From assembly GCF_012927205.1 (NCBI RefSeq), contig NZ_JABBGC010000004.1, positions 372,001 to 436,000 of the forward strand: a stretch of DNA of 64,000 nt, in the 5' to 3' direction. Below, piece after piece: positions 23,626-31,775 of this stretch; within the stretch, counting starts at the first letter, position 1, and each line of letters opens with the position of its first letter. Under the pieces are notes generated by a model, which was not told the origin of the DNA, searched no databases, and worked only from the letters and a program-made list of their open reading frames with translations. The stretch is from Chitinophaga fulva. Lineage in GTDB: Bacteria > Bacteroidota > Bacteroidia > Chitinophagales > Chitinophagaceae. A program made the translations under genes and the position numbers.

Positions 23626-24564
23626 TTGAACGAACTACTATACTCCTTAGCCGAGCGATTCATCTCCTACATTCAGCTCGAAAAGCGATACTCAGAGCAC
23701 ACCTGTATCGCTTATCGCAACGATCTCCTTCAATTTTTTGATTATACTATGGCTACCTATGGTCATGTGACCATAGGAGACATTACGCATGTAATGGTAC
23801 GCAGCTGGTTGGCCGGTCTTATGGAAGATGCCATGACGGCCAAGAGCGTGAACCGCAAAATCTCCACCCTGAAATCCTTTTTCAAATTCTGTATACGCCA
23901 GGAGTTGCTGCAGCAAACCCCGATGGCTAAAGTGGTGGCACCCAAAATCAGCCGCCGTCTGCCGGGATTTATCGATGAAAAAGGGATGAAGGCACTGGAA
24001 GACAATCGTAGTCCTGCTTCTGTGACCACTCCCTTTATCTTTTCCGACGATTTTGAAGGAGAAACCCACCGGTTGATATTTGAGATCTTTTATCAGACAG
24101 GTATTCGTTTGTCTGAGCTGATCACCTTACAGGAGTTCCGGGTGGATAAGGGCAACCTGTCGATTAAGGTGATGGGTAAAGGAGGGAAGGAGCGTATTAT
24201 CCCCATCAGCAGCCGGCTGTGTGCGCAGATTGCTGCTTATACGGAGCAGAAGCGGCGTGAACTGGAGGAGTTTGAGCCGGGGGTATTACTGGTGCATCCG
24301 CATAGCGGTCAGCGATTGTATCCCAAATATGTGTACCTGATGGTGCGTAAATATCTGACGGAACATGAGATCACTACCTACAAGAAAAAAAGCCCGCATT
24401 TACTGCGACATACTTTCGCCACGCATCTTACCAATAACGGGGCCGACCTGAAGGCGGTGAAGGACCTGTTAGGCCACGCCAGTCTTACGTCTACGCAGAT
24501 TTACACGCATACTACCATTGAGCAGTTGAAGAAGGTATATCAGCAGGCGCACCCCAAGGCCTAA
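23626..24564 (+). CDS. xerC: Tyrosine recombinase XerC/XerD
   Basis: This site-specific recombinase resolves chromosome dimers. From the TTG at 23626 it has 312 residues: an N-terminal SAM-like core-binding domain (about 1-100, with the LEKRYSEHTCIAYRNDL motif) and a catalytic domain with all active residues, namely Arg in TGIRLSEL, Lys in GKGGKERIIP, His-x-x-Arg in SPHLLRHTFATH, His in LGHASLTSTQIYTH and the nucleophile Tyr in that segment. The frame is open back to 23575, but those codons are the arm of a hairpin, so the TTG is preferred. The neighbours rpsU and hpf are housekeeping genes and there are no mobile-element signs, favouring Xer over a phage integrase; XerC versus XerD is not certain. 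Confidence 0.87.
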   Translation: MNELLYSLAERFISYIQLEKRYSEHTCIAYRNDLLQFFDYTMATYGHVTIGDITHVMVRSWLAGLMEDAMTAKSVNRKISTLKSFFKFCIRQELLQQTPMAKVVAPKISRRLPGFIDEKGMKALEDNRSPASVTTPFIFSDDFEGETHRLIFEIFYQTGIRLSELITLQEFRVDKGNLSIKVMGKGGKERIIPISSRLCAQIAAYTEQKRRELEEFEPGVLLVHPHSGQRLYPKYVYLMVRKYLTEHEITTYKKKSPHLLRHTFATHLTNNGADLKAVKDLLGHASLTSTQIYTHTTIEQLKKVYQQAHPKA

Positions 24565-24727
24565 CGCATTATTTTTTCATTTTAACAAAATATTACGCAT
24601 TAGAACAGCATTGCATTACAAAAGTGAGTATATTTATTACAGAAGTTCTTTCACAACTAAGAGAATGCCTATGACCATAGTTTACACACTATAACCTAGA
24701 TTGTTAAATATTTAAAAAATTAGTGCT

Positions 24728-25027
24728 ATGAACGTTCAAATTCAAACTGTGCATTTTGATGCTGATTCAAAACTGATTGATCACGTGAATAAGAAACTGC
24801 AGAAACTGAACACTTTTTATGACCGGATTGTCAGTGTGGATGTATTTTTAAAGTTGGATAATTTAGCGCATCAGGTTAAAGATAAAATTGCCGAAATAAG
24901 AGTACGAATTCCCCGCCAGGACCTCTTTGTAAAGCATGAATCTAAATCCTTTGAAGAGTCCTTTGATCTTGCATTTGATTCCTTAGTCAACCAGGTAAAA
25001 CGACAAAAGGAAAAGAAATTTCAATAA
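24728..25027 (+). CDS. hpf: Ribosome hibernation promoting factor (short form)
   Basis: It binds the 30S decoding region and inactivates or dimerises ribosomes in stationary phase. The 99-residue protein is the short form without a C-terminal dimerisation domain. It follows the HPF/YfiA pattern: an initial beta strand (VQIQTVHFDAD), helix LIDHVNKKLQKLNTFYDRI, strands with VDVFLKLDN and AEIRVRIPRQDLFVKHES, then helix SFEESFDLAFDSLVNQVKRQ. It sits between xerC and the tRNA/tuf cluster. Confidence 0.92.
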   Translation: MNVQIQTVHFDADSKLIDHVNKKLQKLNTFYDRIVSVDVFLKLDNLAHQVKDKIAEIRVRIPRQDLFVKHESKSFEESFDLAFDSLVNQVKRQKEKKFQ

Positions 25028-25041
25028 TTTTCTAAAATAAT

Positions 25042-25112
25042 TTTGGAAATATTAATCTCTTTGCTACCTTTGCCATCCCGATTCAAAAAGAGGGTCGGTA
25101 AAGGTAGCAAAG
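25042..25112 (+). promoter_or_regulatory. Upstream promoter of the tRNA-tuf cluster with an inverted repeat
   Basis: TTTG (25042-25045), 19 bp, TACCTTTG (25065-25072) is a perfect promoter. A 13-bp inverted repeat (25059-25071 with 25100-25112) has its left arm over the -7 box and its right arm about 20 nt into the transcript. Confidence 0.7.
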
Positions 25113-25183
25113 TTCTTTATGGTAGGGCGTTTTCAGGGAGACAGATAAATTTTTAAATATTTGTAACAAACTGAAAAAAAGAT

Positions 25184-25213
25184 TTTGAGATTTGAAAAAA
25201 TCGCTTAATTTTG
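25184..25213 (+). promoter_or_regulatory. Second promoter of the tRNA-tuf cluster
   Basis: TTTG (25184-25187), 18 bp, TAATTTTG (25206-25213) lies about 50 bp before tRNA-Thr, giving the cluster two promoters in tandem. Confidence 0.7.
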
Positions 25214-25262
25214 CGCTCTCTTTCAACGAGTTACTTTTTTGAAAGAATGTTTTTTGAAAGAT

Positions 25263-25336
25263 GCCAGCATAGCTCAGTTGGCCAGAGCTACTGATTTGTA
25301 ATCAGTGGGTCGGGGGTTCGAATCCCTCTGCTGGCT
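25263..25336 (+). tRNA. tRNA-Thr (anticodon TGT)
   Basis: This is a complete 74-nt cloverleaf: acceptor GCCAGCA/TGCTGGC, D-arm with AGCTCAGTTGG, anticodon loop TTTGTAA and T-loop TTCGAAT. It has no encoded CCA and is the first gene of the cluster. Confidence 0.95.
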
Positions 25337-25408
25337 CAAAAGATTTTAATTTGGATTGGATGTTTTAATGACGCACAATAACCAAATGTCAAAATCAAGA
25401 CAAAACTT

Positions 25409-25494
25409 GGGCAGGTTCCAGAGCGGCCAAATGGGGCGGACTGTAAATCCGCTGTCTTTCGACTTCATAGGTTCGAATCCTATCCTGCCCACCA
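25409..25494 (+). tRNA. tRNA-Tyr (anticodon GTA)
   Basis: This is a class II tRNA with a long variable arm: acceptor GGGCAGG/CCTGCCC, anticodon loop CTGTAAA, T-loop TTCGAAT and an encoded CCA end (25492-25494). A 9-bp hairpin follows in the spacer (25502-25510 with 25528-25536), possibly a processing structure. Confidence 0.95.
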
Positions 25495-25684
25495 AAACGG
25501 CTTGTTCCGCTTTTGCGCCTAGCAGAGGCGGAACAATGTTGTTGAGTGGAAGGTGAGAACAATTCTCGAAGTTGATTGGCAAAATTTTTCCGGTGCCTGT
25601 GATGCAACAGCCTTTTATGTTCTTTAATTTATTCAGGAGAGTTCAGTCAGCGTTATTACCTTGCTGTTTTGAATTGTCCAGTAT

Positions 25685-25757
25685 GCGGGAGTAGCTCAGT
25701 TGGTAGAGCGACAGCCTTCCAAGCTGTAGGTCGCGGGTTCGAACCTCGTCTCCCGCT
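25685..25757 (+). tRNA. tRNA-Gly (anticodon TCC)
   Basis: This is a complete 73-nt cloverleaf: acceptor GCGGGAG/CTCCCGC, anticodon stem ACAGC/GCTGT, loop CTTCCAA and T-loop TTCGAAC. No CCA is encoded. Confidence 0.95.
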
Positions 25758-25772
25758 CGCATATAATTTCAA

Positions 25773-25844
<72 letters not shown>

Positions 25845-25964
25845 CTTTTGAATTTTAGAAGAGAAGCATCGCGGTCGCAGTGAGATCACTTCGCCACTAA
25901 ATACACTCCATAAAATTCGGATTTCGGATTCGAATTTGTTAATTCTGCACTCCGAAATAAACTT

Positions 25965-26044
25965 AGCGTTGTAGCTCAATGGCAGAGCATCCCACATTTT
26001 TTTATTTTATCGGGAAGGACATGAGTTCAATTCTCATCAGCGGT
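25965..26044 (+). pseudogene. tRNA-like gene with an enlarged anticodon loop
   Basis: D-arm (GCTC/GAGC with AATGGCA loop), variable loop AGGAC and T-arm (ATGAG/CTCAT with TTCAATT) are intact. The acceptor AGCGTTG/CAGCGGT pairs except for one G-G mismatch and one G-T. The anticodon arm is 26 nt, not 17: TCCC (25990-25993) pairs with GGGA (26012-26015) around an 18-nt, T-rich loop with no readable anticodon. Similarity to the adjacent tRNA-Thr (GGT) suggests a decayed or re-purposed duplicate. Confidence 0.7.
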
Positions 26045-26119
26045 ACAAGTTTGTAAAAAGCCGTTTTTTTAAAACAACTATCAATACAATCTTTACAAAC
26101 CATCTAAAAAGAAAATACA

Positions 26120-27307
26120 ATGGCAAAAGAAACCTTTAAGCGGGATAAACCCCACGTAAACATTGGTACCATCGGCCACGTGGACCACGGTAAAACTACC
26201 TTGACTGCTGCCATTACCACAATTTTGGCAAACAAGGGTCTGGCAGAGAAAAGAGGCTATGATGAGATCGATGCTGCTCCTGAAGAAAAAGAAAGAGGTA
26301 TCACTATCAATACAGCTCACGTAGAGTATCAGACAGTTAACCGTCACTATGCTCACGTTGACTGCCCTGGTCACGCTGACTATGTGAAAAACATGATCAC
26401 CGGTGCTGCCCAGATGGACGGTGCTATCCTGGTGGTTGCCGCTACAGACGGTCCTATGCCACAAACAAGAGAGCACATCCTGCTGGCTCGCCAGGTAGGT
26501 GTACCTCGTGTCGTAGTTTTCATGAACAAAGTTGACCTGGTTGACGATCCTGAACTGCTGGAACTGGTAGAAATCGAGATCCGTGACCTGTTAAGCTCCA
26601 ACGGCTTCGACGGTGACAACGCTCCTGTTATTCAGGGATCTGCTACCGGTGCACTCGCTGGCGACGCTAAATGGATTGGCGCTATCGAGCAACTGATGGA
26701 TGCTGTTGATACTTACATTCCGCTGCCTCCTCGTCCGGTTGATCAGGACTTCCTGATGTCCGTAGAAGACGTATTCTCTATCACAGGTCGTGGTACCGTT
26801 GCTACAGGTCGTATCGAACGCGGTCGTATCAAAGTTGGTGAGAACGTTGAAATCGTAGGTCTGCAGGAAGAACCACTGAAATCTACTTGTACAGGTGTTG
26901 AAATGTTCAAAAAACTCCTGGACGAAGGTGAAGCTGGTGACAACGCTGGTCTGCTGCTGCGTGGTATTGAGAAAACCCAGATCCGTCGTGGTATGGTTAT
27001 CTGCAAACCAGGTTCCATCACTCCGCACACTGAATTCAAATGCGAAGTTTACGTACTGAGCAAAGAAGAAGGTGGCCGTCACACTCCATTCTTCAACAAA
27101 TACCGTCCTCAGTTCTACTTCCGTACAACTGACGTAACTGGTGAAGTTGAACTGCCTGCAGGTGTTGAAATGGTTATGCCTGGTGATAACGTTACACTGA
27201 CTGTAAAACTGATCCAGCCTATCGCTATGGATAAAGGTCTGAAATTCGCTATCCGCGAAGGTGGTCGTACAGTAGGTGCCGGTCAGGTTACTGAAATTAT
27301 CAAATAA
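26120..27307 (+). CDS. tuf: Translation elongation factor Tu
   Basis: This GTPase delivers aminoacyl-tRNA to the ribosome. It has 395 residues with G1 GHVDHGKT at 19-26, the switch I RGITINTAH, G3 DCPGH, G4 NKVD and the C-terminal beta-barrel domains 2 and 3. Codon use is strongly biased (CTG, GGT, CGT), as in highly expressed genes. It lies between the tRNA cluster and tRNA-Trp and is probably transcribed from the tRNA promoters; the RNA would then be cut on both sides. It is the only tuf in the window. Confidence 0.99.
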   Translation: MAKETFKRDKPHVNIGTIGHVDHGKTTLTAAITTILANKGLAEKRGYDEIDAAPEEKERGITINTAHVEYQTVNRHYAHVDCPGHADYVKNMITGAAQMDGAILVVAATDGPMPQTREHILLARQVGVPRVVVFMNKVDLVDDPELLELVEIEIRDLLSSNGFDGDNAPVIQGSATGALAGDAKWIGAIEQLMDAVDTYIPLPPRPVDQDFLMSVEDVFSITGRGTVATGRIERGRIKVGENVEIVGLQEEPLKSTCTGVEMFKKLLDEGEAGDNAGLLLRGIEKTQIRRGMVICKPGSITPHTEFKCEVYVLSKEEGGRHTPFFNKYRPQFYFRTTDVTGEVELPAGVEMVMPGDNVTLTVKLIQPIAMDKGLKFAIREGGRTVGAGQVTEIIK

Positions 27308-27324
27308 GTATTTCCAAAATACTA

Positions 27325-27405
27325 AAAGCCATTAGCTTCGGCTATTAAATGTCAGGATTTATTATTATATTTGCTGACTGCTGAAAGCTCAAAGCTAATG
27401 GCTTT
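27325..27405 (+). repeat. Palindromic spacer element between tuf and tRNA-Trp
   Basis: The 14-bp arms AAAGCCATTAGCTT (27325-27338) and its complement (27392-27405) enclose a smaller GTCAG/CTGAC hairpin. The right arm ends 4 bp before tRNA-Trp. The AGCCATTAGC core recurs in the rpoB-rpoC spacer. Confidence 0.65.
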
Positions 27406-27409
27406 ACAC

Positions 27410-27480
27410 ACGGGTATGGTGCAACGGTAGCATACGGGTCTCCAAAACCTTTGATCTGGGTTCGAATCCTAGTACCCGTG
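27410..27480 (+). tRNA. tRNA-Trp (anticodon CCA)
   Basis: This is a 71-nt cloverleaf: acceptor ACGGGTA/TACCCGT with G discriminator, anticodon loop CTCCAAA, T-loop TTCGAAT. The anticodon stem has a C-T mismatch in its outermost pair and a G-T next to it, so it is weaker than usual. Its place before secE is the usual Bacteroidota order. Confidence 0.93.
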
Positions 27481-27578
27481 CAGGTTAATTAAATGGTTGA
27501 ATTGTTATTATTAAAAAATAAACAATTCAACCATTTTTAGGCTTTAATCAATTGACCATAAATCGTTAACTTTACAGA

Positions 27579-27776
27579 ATGAATAAGATCAGAAACTACT
27601 TCCGGGAGTCTTATCATGAGTTGGTCTACAAAGTATCCTGGCCTACCTGGCAGGAACTACAGTCCTCCACCATGGTCGTGCTGATAGCAACCCTCTTTGT
27701 TACAGCGCTGGTTTGGGGTATGGACGCCGCTTCCAATTTTGTGTTGGCACACTATTACGAAATTTTCAAAAAATAA
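27579..27776 (+). CDS. secE: Preprotein translocase subunit SecE
   Basis: This is a small inner-membrane subunit of the SecYEG channel. It has 65 residues: an amphipathic N-terminal helix with the conserved ELVYKVSWPTWQEL motif, then one transmembrane helix (about 32-54, STMVVLIATLFVTALVWG). The short single-helix form is normal outside Proteobacteria. It is followed after 4 bp by nusG, the near-universal secE-nusG pairing. Confidence 0.96.
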   Translation: MNKIRNYFRESYHELVYKVSWPTWQELQSSTMVVLIATLFVTALVWGMDAASNFVLAHYYEIFKK

Positions 27777-27780
27777 ATAA

Positions 27781-28347
27781 ATGGATGCAACCAATATTCC
27801 TGCGCAGGAAACAAAGTGGTATGTACTCCGCGTTGTTAGTGGCAAGGAAAAGAAAGTGAAGGAGTACCTGGATATTGAAGTGCGCCGATCTGATTGGGGT
27901 AACGTTATCACACAGGTGTTTCTTCCGGTGGAAAAAGTATATAAAGTGCAGGCTGGTAAAAAAGTAATGCGCGAAAAAAACTTCTACCCCGGTTATGTGA
28001 TGATTGAAGCAATAGATGGTAAAATGACAGACGAAGTGATCCAGGCCATCCGTAACGTGTCTGGCGTTATTCACTTCCTGGGCAAGGAAAAACCCATTGC
28101 ACTCCGTAAAGCTGAAGTCAACAAAATGTTGGGCAAAGTAGATGAACTGAGCGATCAGGGTCTCACCATGAGCGAACCATTCATCGTTGGCGAAACCATC
28201 AAGATCATCGACGGTCCGTTCAACGACTTTAACGGCGTGATCGAAGAAGTGATCGAAGACAAAAAGAAACTGAAAGTAACCGTGAAAATCTTTGGCCGTG
28301 CCACCCCTGTGGAACTGAACTTCATGCAGGTGGAAAAATTAGCATAG
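27781..28347 (+). CDS. nusG: Transcription termination/antitermination factor NusG
   Basis: It binds RNA polymerase and links it to Rho and the ribosome. The 188-residue protein has an N-terminal NGN domain (about 10-110, WYVLRVVSGKEKKVKEYL start and FYPGYVMIEA) and a C-terminal KOW domain (about 135-188, EPFIVGETIKIIDGPFNDFNG). It is translated right after secE. A strong terminator follows, so the usual read-through into rplK does not occur here; an unrelated gene is inserted between them. Confidence 0.97.
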   Translation: MDATNIPAQETKWYVLRVVSGKEKKVKEYLDIEVRRSDWGNVITQVFLPVEKVYKVQAGKKVMREKNFYPGYVMIEAIDGKMTDEVIQAIRNVSGVIHFLGKEKPIALRKAEVNKMLGKVDELSDQGLTMSEPFIVGETIKIIDGPFNDFNGVIEEVIEDKKKLKVTVKIFGRATPVELNFMQVEKLA

Positions 28348-28370
28348 TTACTGTATCAAATAATTTTTAT

Positions 28371-28402
28371 AAAAAGCGCTCCGAACCCGGGGCGCTTTTT
28401 TA
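28371..28402 (+). terminator. Intrinsic terminator after nusG
   Basis: A 13-bp stem (28371-28383 with 28388-28400, one T-G pair) with an AACC loop ends in a TTTTTTATTT tract. Confidence 0.88.
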
Positions 28403-28466
28403 TTTAATACCTTTGCGTCCATTAAAATCCAATCATCCCTAAACCCGGTTAACAAAATATCAAAAA

Positions 28467-29651
28467 ATGAAAAAATTGCTTTGCGGTGTGGCCGGCTGCC
28501 TGTTGTTGCTGTCTGCCTCAGCCCAGCAAAAGAAACCTGCTGTAGCCACTGTACCCGCTATTACCTATGCTTCGATCCCTGATTCAGTAACCGGCACTCC
28601 CGCTACCATGGCGGCCTGGCTGGTATCTCACAGCGAAAACAAAACAGCACTCCTCCGCTCCCTGTATGCCTGGGTGGCTTCCCATATCAATTATGATGTG
28701 GTCAATACCTTCCAGCCAGGTTATTATAAGGATACAACGGATGCCATCAATAAAACCCTGCAAACACGGACAGCCGTGTGTGAAGGATATGCCTCGCTGT
28801 ATATGGACGTGGCCCGCCGTGCAGGCGTTCCTGCGGTGCTGGTGACCGGTTATCCGCTTACTGCCGGCAGACCAGACAATGCCAGTCACGCCTGGGTGGC
28901 CGTCCAACTGGACAATGAATGGAAGATGATCGATCCCACCTGGGGCTCCGGTTCGGTGAACAATAATAAATACACGCCCCGGCTCAACTGGAAACATTTC
29001 CTCGTGGAGCCGTATGATTACCTGAAAACGCATGTGCCGTTTGACCCGCTGTTCCAGTTCTGTGAATATCCGCTGCGACATGATGAAATCCGTGACGGCA
29101 AATGGGGTGGGGGAACAGACCAGCCGGTATTTGTCTTCCGGGATACGCTGGCAGCTTTTAATAAGATGTCACCCCTGGCCAAAGCTGAGAATATGGCCGC
29201 GAGGATTGGACGTTTCGGAGTGATCAACCAGCTGATTTCCACGGAACTGACTTTCCTGATCAACCAGCTCACCGTTGAGCGGCAGAATGCCAATATTATG
29301 GAGCAGAACCGGGTGGCAGATCAGATCAATGAATGCAGCCGGCTCTATAACCGGTTGACCAATGACTTTAACGACTATGTGAACTTCCGTAACAAGCAGT
29401 TCTCCCCGGCCAAGGCTGACCAGGAAATCCGGGATTGGGTGGACGGTATGTCGCGGCAGTCGGACGATGTAGAGCGGAAAGCGAGGAAGTTGTCCGTAAC
29501 AGATCCGGGCAACCGCCGGGTGTTAATGGAAGTATTGGAGGCTAATACGCAGCTGAAGCACCGTATAGCGGATGAGCAGGCTTTTGTGGGTAAATATATT
29601 AAGACGGGGAAGATGTTCCGGAAGTCCTTGTTTTATAAAGTGAGCTTTTAG
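28467..29651 (+). CDS. Exported transglutaminase-like cysteine protease-fold protein
   Basis: This is a 394-residue protein with a signal peptide (LLCGVAGCLLLLSASAQ). Its transglutaminase-like core (about 60-200) retains the catalytic triad: Cys in TAVCEGYASLY, His in ASHAWVAVQL and Asp in MIDPTWGSG. The C-terminal half is helical and charged with no recognised domain. By family it could be a periplasmic peptidase or amide-modifying enzyme; the substrate is unknown. It interrupts the normal nusG-rplK adjacency, with a terminator before it, a TAnnTTTG -7 box at 28408-28415 and the rplK promoter after it, so it is an independent unit. Confidence 0.82.
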   Translation: MKKLLCGVAGCLLLLSASAQQKKPAVATVPAITYASIPDSVTGTPATMAAWLVSHSENKTALLRSLYAWVASHINYDVVNTFQPGYYKDTTDAINKTLQTRTAVCEGYASLYMDVARRAGVPAVLVTGYPLTAGRPDNASHAWVAVQLDNEWKMIDPTWGSGSVNNNKYTPRLNWKHFLVEPYDYLKTHVPFDPLFQFCEYPLRHDEIRDGKWGGGTDQPVFVFRDTLAAFNKMSPLAKAENMAARIGRFGVINQLISTELTFLINQLTVERQNANIMEQNRVADQINECSRLYNRLTNDFNDYVNFRNKQFSPAKADQEIRDWVDGMSRQSDDVERKARKLSVTDPGNRRVLMEVLEANTQLKHRIADEQAFVGKYIKTGKMFRKSLFYKVSF

Positions 29652-29759
29652 GTGTACTTTTGCGCTTCCCTGGATAATAAGGTATTTTTCGTAGAAATGC
29701 AATGGATTTGTAAAAAAAAGGTTGCTGTTAGCAAAAAGGATGCCCAAATTCAAATACTT

Positions 29760-29790
29760 TTTGGCATTTTAATATTATTATTTACCTTTG
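29760..29790 (+). promoter_or_regulatory. Promoter of the rplK-rpoC operon
   Basis: TTTG (29760-29763), 19 bp, TACCTTTG (29783-29790) is an exact match to the Bacteroidota promoter. It leaves a leader of about 85 nt before the rplK ATG. Confidence 0.85.
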
Positions 29791-29881
29791 CATCCCCTTT
29801 AAAAGGTTATTTCAGTTCCTTTTAGTTTTGGGAGTTCTCTGTACAGCAGAGGGCGTTTTAACCAAATTAAATACAATAGTA

Positions 29882-30325
29882 ATGGCAAAAGAGATCGCAA
29901 CGTACGTGAAATTGCAGGTAAAAGGCGGCCAGGCCAACCCTGCACCTCCGATTGGTCCTGCACTGGGTTCCAAGGGTGTGAACATCATGGAGTTCTGCAA
30001 ACAGTTCAATGCCCGCACCCAGGATAAAATGGGTAAAGTATTGCCTGTATTGCTGACAGTTTACACTGACAAATCATTTGACTTCGTAATTAAGACTCCT
30101 CCGGCACCGGTACAGCTGCTGGAAGCTGCTAAATTGCAAGGTGGTTCTAAAGAGCCTAACCGTAACAAGGTGGGTAAAGTGACCTGGGCACAGGTTGAAG
30201 TTATTGCGCAGGATAAAATGCCTGACCTGAACTGCTTCACTCTGAACAGCGCTATGAAAATGGTAGCTGGTACTGCTCGTAGCATGGGTATTACTGTAGA
30301 AGGTAAAGCTCCCTGGGAAAACTAA
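29882..30325 (+). CDS. rplK: 50S ribosomal protein L11
   Basis: L11 organises the GTPase-associated centre with L10 and L12. It has 147 residues with the N-terminal proline-rich QANPAPPIGPALGSKGVN motif (split here near residue 20) and the C-terminal 23S RNA-binding helices ending in GITVEGK. The ATG at 29882 is chosen; codons upstream in frame belong to the leader. It is the first gene of the rplKAJL-rpoBC run. Confidence 0.98.
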   Translation: MAKEIATYVKLQVKGGQANPAPPIGPALGSKGVNIMEFCKQFNARTQDKMGKVLPVLLTVYTDKSFDFVIKTPPAPVQLLEAAKLQGGSKEPNRNKVGKVTWAQVEVIAQDKMPDLNCFTLNSAMKMVAGTARSMGITVEGKAPWEN

Positions 30326-30368
30326 TTGGTTCACCCTGTTAAGGCAGGAACTTTAAATCATTTTGACA

Positions 30369-31058
30369 ATGGCAACTAAAAAGAGAAAAGTAGCGCAGGC
30401 TAAAGTTGATAAAAACAAGGCGTATTCGCTGAAAGAAGCATCTGCTTTAGTAAAAGATATCAACTGTACTAAATTCGACAGTTCTGTCGATTTACATATC
30501 CGCTTAGGCGTTGATCCTAAGAAAGCAGACCAGGCTATCCGTGGTTCCGTAACGCTTCCCCACGGTACTGGTAAGACTAAGAAAGTTTTAGTGCTCTGCA
30601 CACCTGACAAAGAAGCTGCCGCTAAAGAAGCTGGTGCTGATTTCGTAGGTTTGGACGAGTTTATCCAGAAGATTGAATCCGGTTGGACTGATATCGATGT
30701 TATCATCGCTACTCCTGCTGTGATGCCTAAAATCGGTAAACTGGGTAAAATCCTGGGTCCCCGCAACCTGATGCCAAACCCGAAAACCGGTACTGTTACC
30801 AACGACGTAGCTGCTGCTGTGAACGAAGTGAAAGGTGGTAAAATTACCTTTAAGGTAGATAAAGCTGGTATCATCCACGCTTCTATCGGCCGTGTATCTT
30901 TTGCAACTGATAAAATTGAACAGAACTCTCAGGAGCTGATCAACGCTATCATCAAGCTGAAACCAGCTACTGCAAAAGGCACTTACCTGAAAGGTCTGTC
31001 CATGGCTTCTACAATGAGCCCTGGTATTGCAATCGACACTAAATCTGTTCAAAACTAA
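30369..31058 (+). CDS. rplA: 50S ribosomal protein L1
   Basis: This L1 stalk protein moves with E-site tRNA and in many bacteria represses its own operon. It has 229 residues, with the diagnostic GPRNLMPNPKTGTVT stretch near residue 135 and a C-terminal MSSTMGPG-like segment (SMASTMSPGIAID). The ATG at 30369 is favoured over an in-frame TTG two codons before it. It lies 43 bp after rplK. Confidence 0.98.
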   Translation: MATKKRKVAQAKVDKNKAYSLKEASALVKDINCTKFDSSVDLHIRLGVDPKKADQAIRGSVTLPHGTGKTKKVLVLCTPDKEAAAKEAGADFVGLDEFIQKIESGWTDIDVIIATPAVMPKIGKLGKILGPRNLMPNPKTGTVTNDVAAAVNEVKGGKITFKVDKAGIIHASIGRVSFATDKIEQNSQELINAIIKLKPATAKGTYLKGLSMASTMSPGIAIDTKSVQN

Positions 31059-31115
31059 TTGATCACGCGTGTGTAGCCTTATCTGCAAGGAAGGGCTTGC
31101 TACAAACGGTAAAAT
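31059..31115 (+). promoter_or_regulatory. Possible L10-type autoregulatory leader before rplJ
   Basis: This 57-nt spacer can pair TGTAGC (31072-31077) with GCTACA (31099-31104) around a loop with AAGGAAGGG. Position and hairpin fit an L10-leader role, but I see no diagnostic kink-turn match. Confidence 0.3.
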
Positions 31116-31646
31116 ATGAATAAAGATCAAAAAAATGAAGTGATCGAACTGCTGAAAAGCAAGTTCTCTCAATATAGCAACTTCTACATCACCAACACCG
31201 AATCATTAACGGTAGCGCAAATTAGCGCCCTGAGGAAGACTTGCTTCGACAAGAATGTGGAAATGAAGGTGGCTAAAAACACCCTGATCCGCAAAGCACT
31301 GGAATCTCTGGACAACGAAAAATACGCTGGTATCTATGATTCCCTGCACGGTGTAACTGCCCTGATGTTCTCTGACAGCCCGAAAGAGCCGGCTCTGATC
31401 ATCTCCGGTTTCCGTAAAGCTAACGCCAAACTGGAAAAACCAGTTCTGAAAGCGGCTTTCGTTGCTGACGAAATCTTCGTAGGCGACAACCAGCTGACTG
31501 CCCTGACCAACATCAAGACCAAAAACGAGCTCATCGGCGAAGTTATCGGTCTGTTGCAATCTCCTGCAAAACGCGTTATCGCTGCTTTGCTGGAAAAAGG
31601 CAAGAAAGAAGGTGCAGCAGTGGAAGAAGCTCCAGCTGCAGAATAA
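31116..31646 (+). CDS. rplJ: 50S ribosomal protein L10
   Basis: L10 is the stalk base that holds L7/L12 dimers and contacts L11. It has 176 residues: an RNA-binding N-terminal domain with the NFYITNTESLTVAQISALRK segment and AKNTLIRKAL, and a C-terminal L12-binding helix followed by an Ala/Glu-rich tail (GAAVEEAPAAE). Together with rplL 130 bp downstream it forms the usual stalk unit. Confidence 0.97.
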   Translation: MNKDQKNEVIELLKSKFSQYSNFYITNTESLTVAQISALRKTCFDKNVEMKVAKNTLIRKALESLDNEKYAGIYDSLHGVTALMFSDSPKEPALIISGFRKANAKLEKPVLKAAFVADEIFVGDNQLTALTNIKTKNELIGEVIGLLQSPAKRVIAALLEKGKKEGAAVEEAPAAE

Positions 31647-31775
31647 TCTGGAATTTAGTTATTTGGTCATTTAAATATTTAAATAATCAAATATCAAAAT
31701 TTCACAATAACAATGGCTTCCAAGTCACAATATAATTAACAAACATTACAAACATTACATTAAAACATTATAAAA

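Noticed and set aside
23626..24564. XerC-like gene as the integrase of a mobile element
   Set aside because: It sits between rpsU and hpf in a housekeeping context, with no att repeats, cargo or accessory genes.
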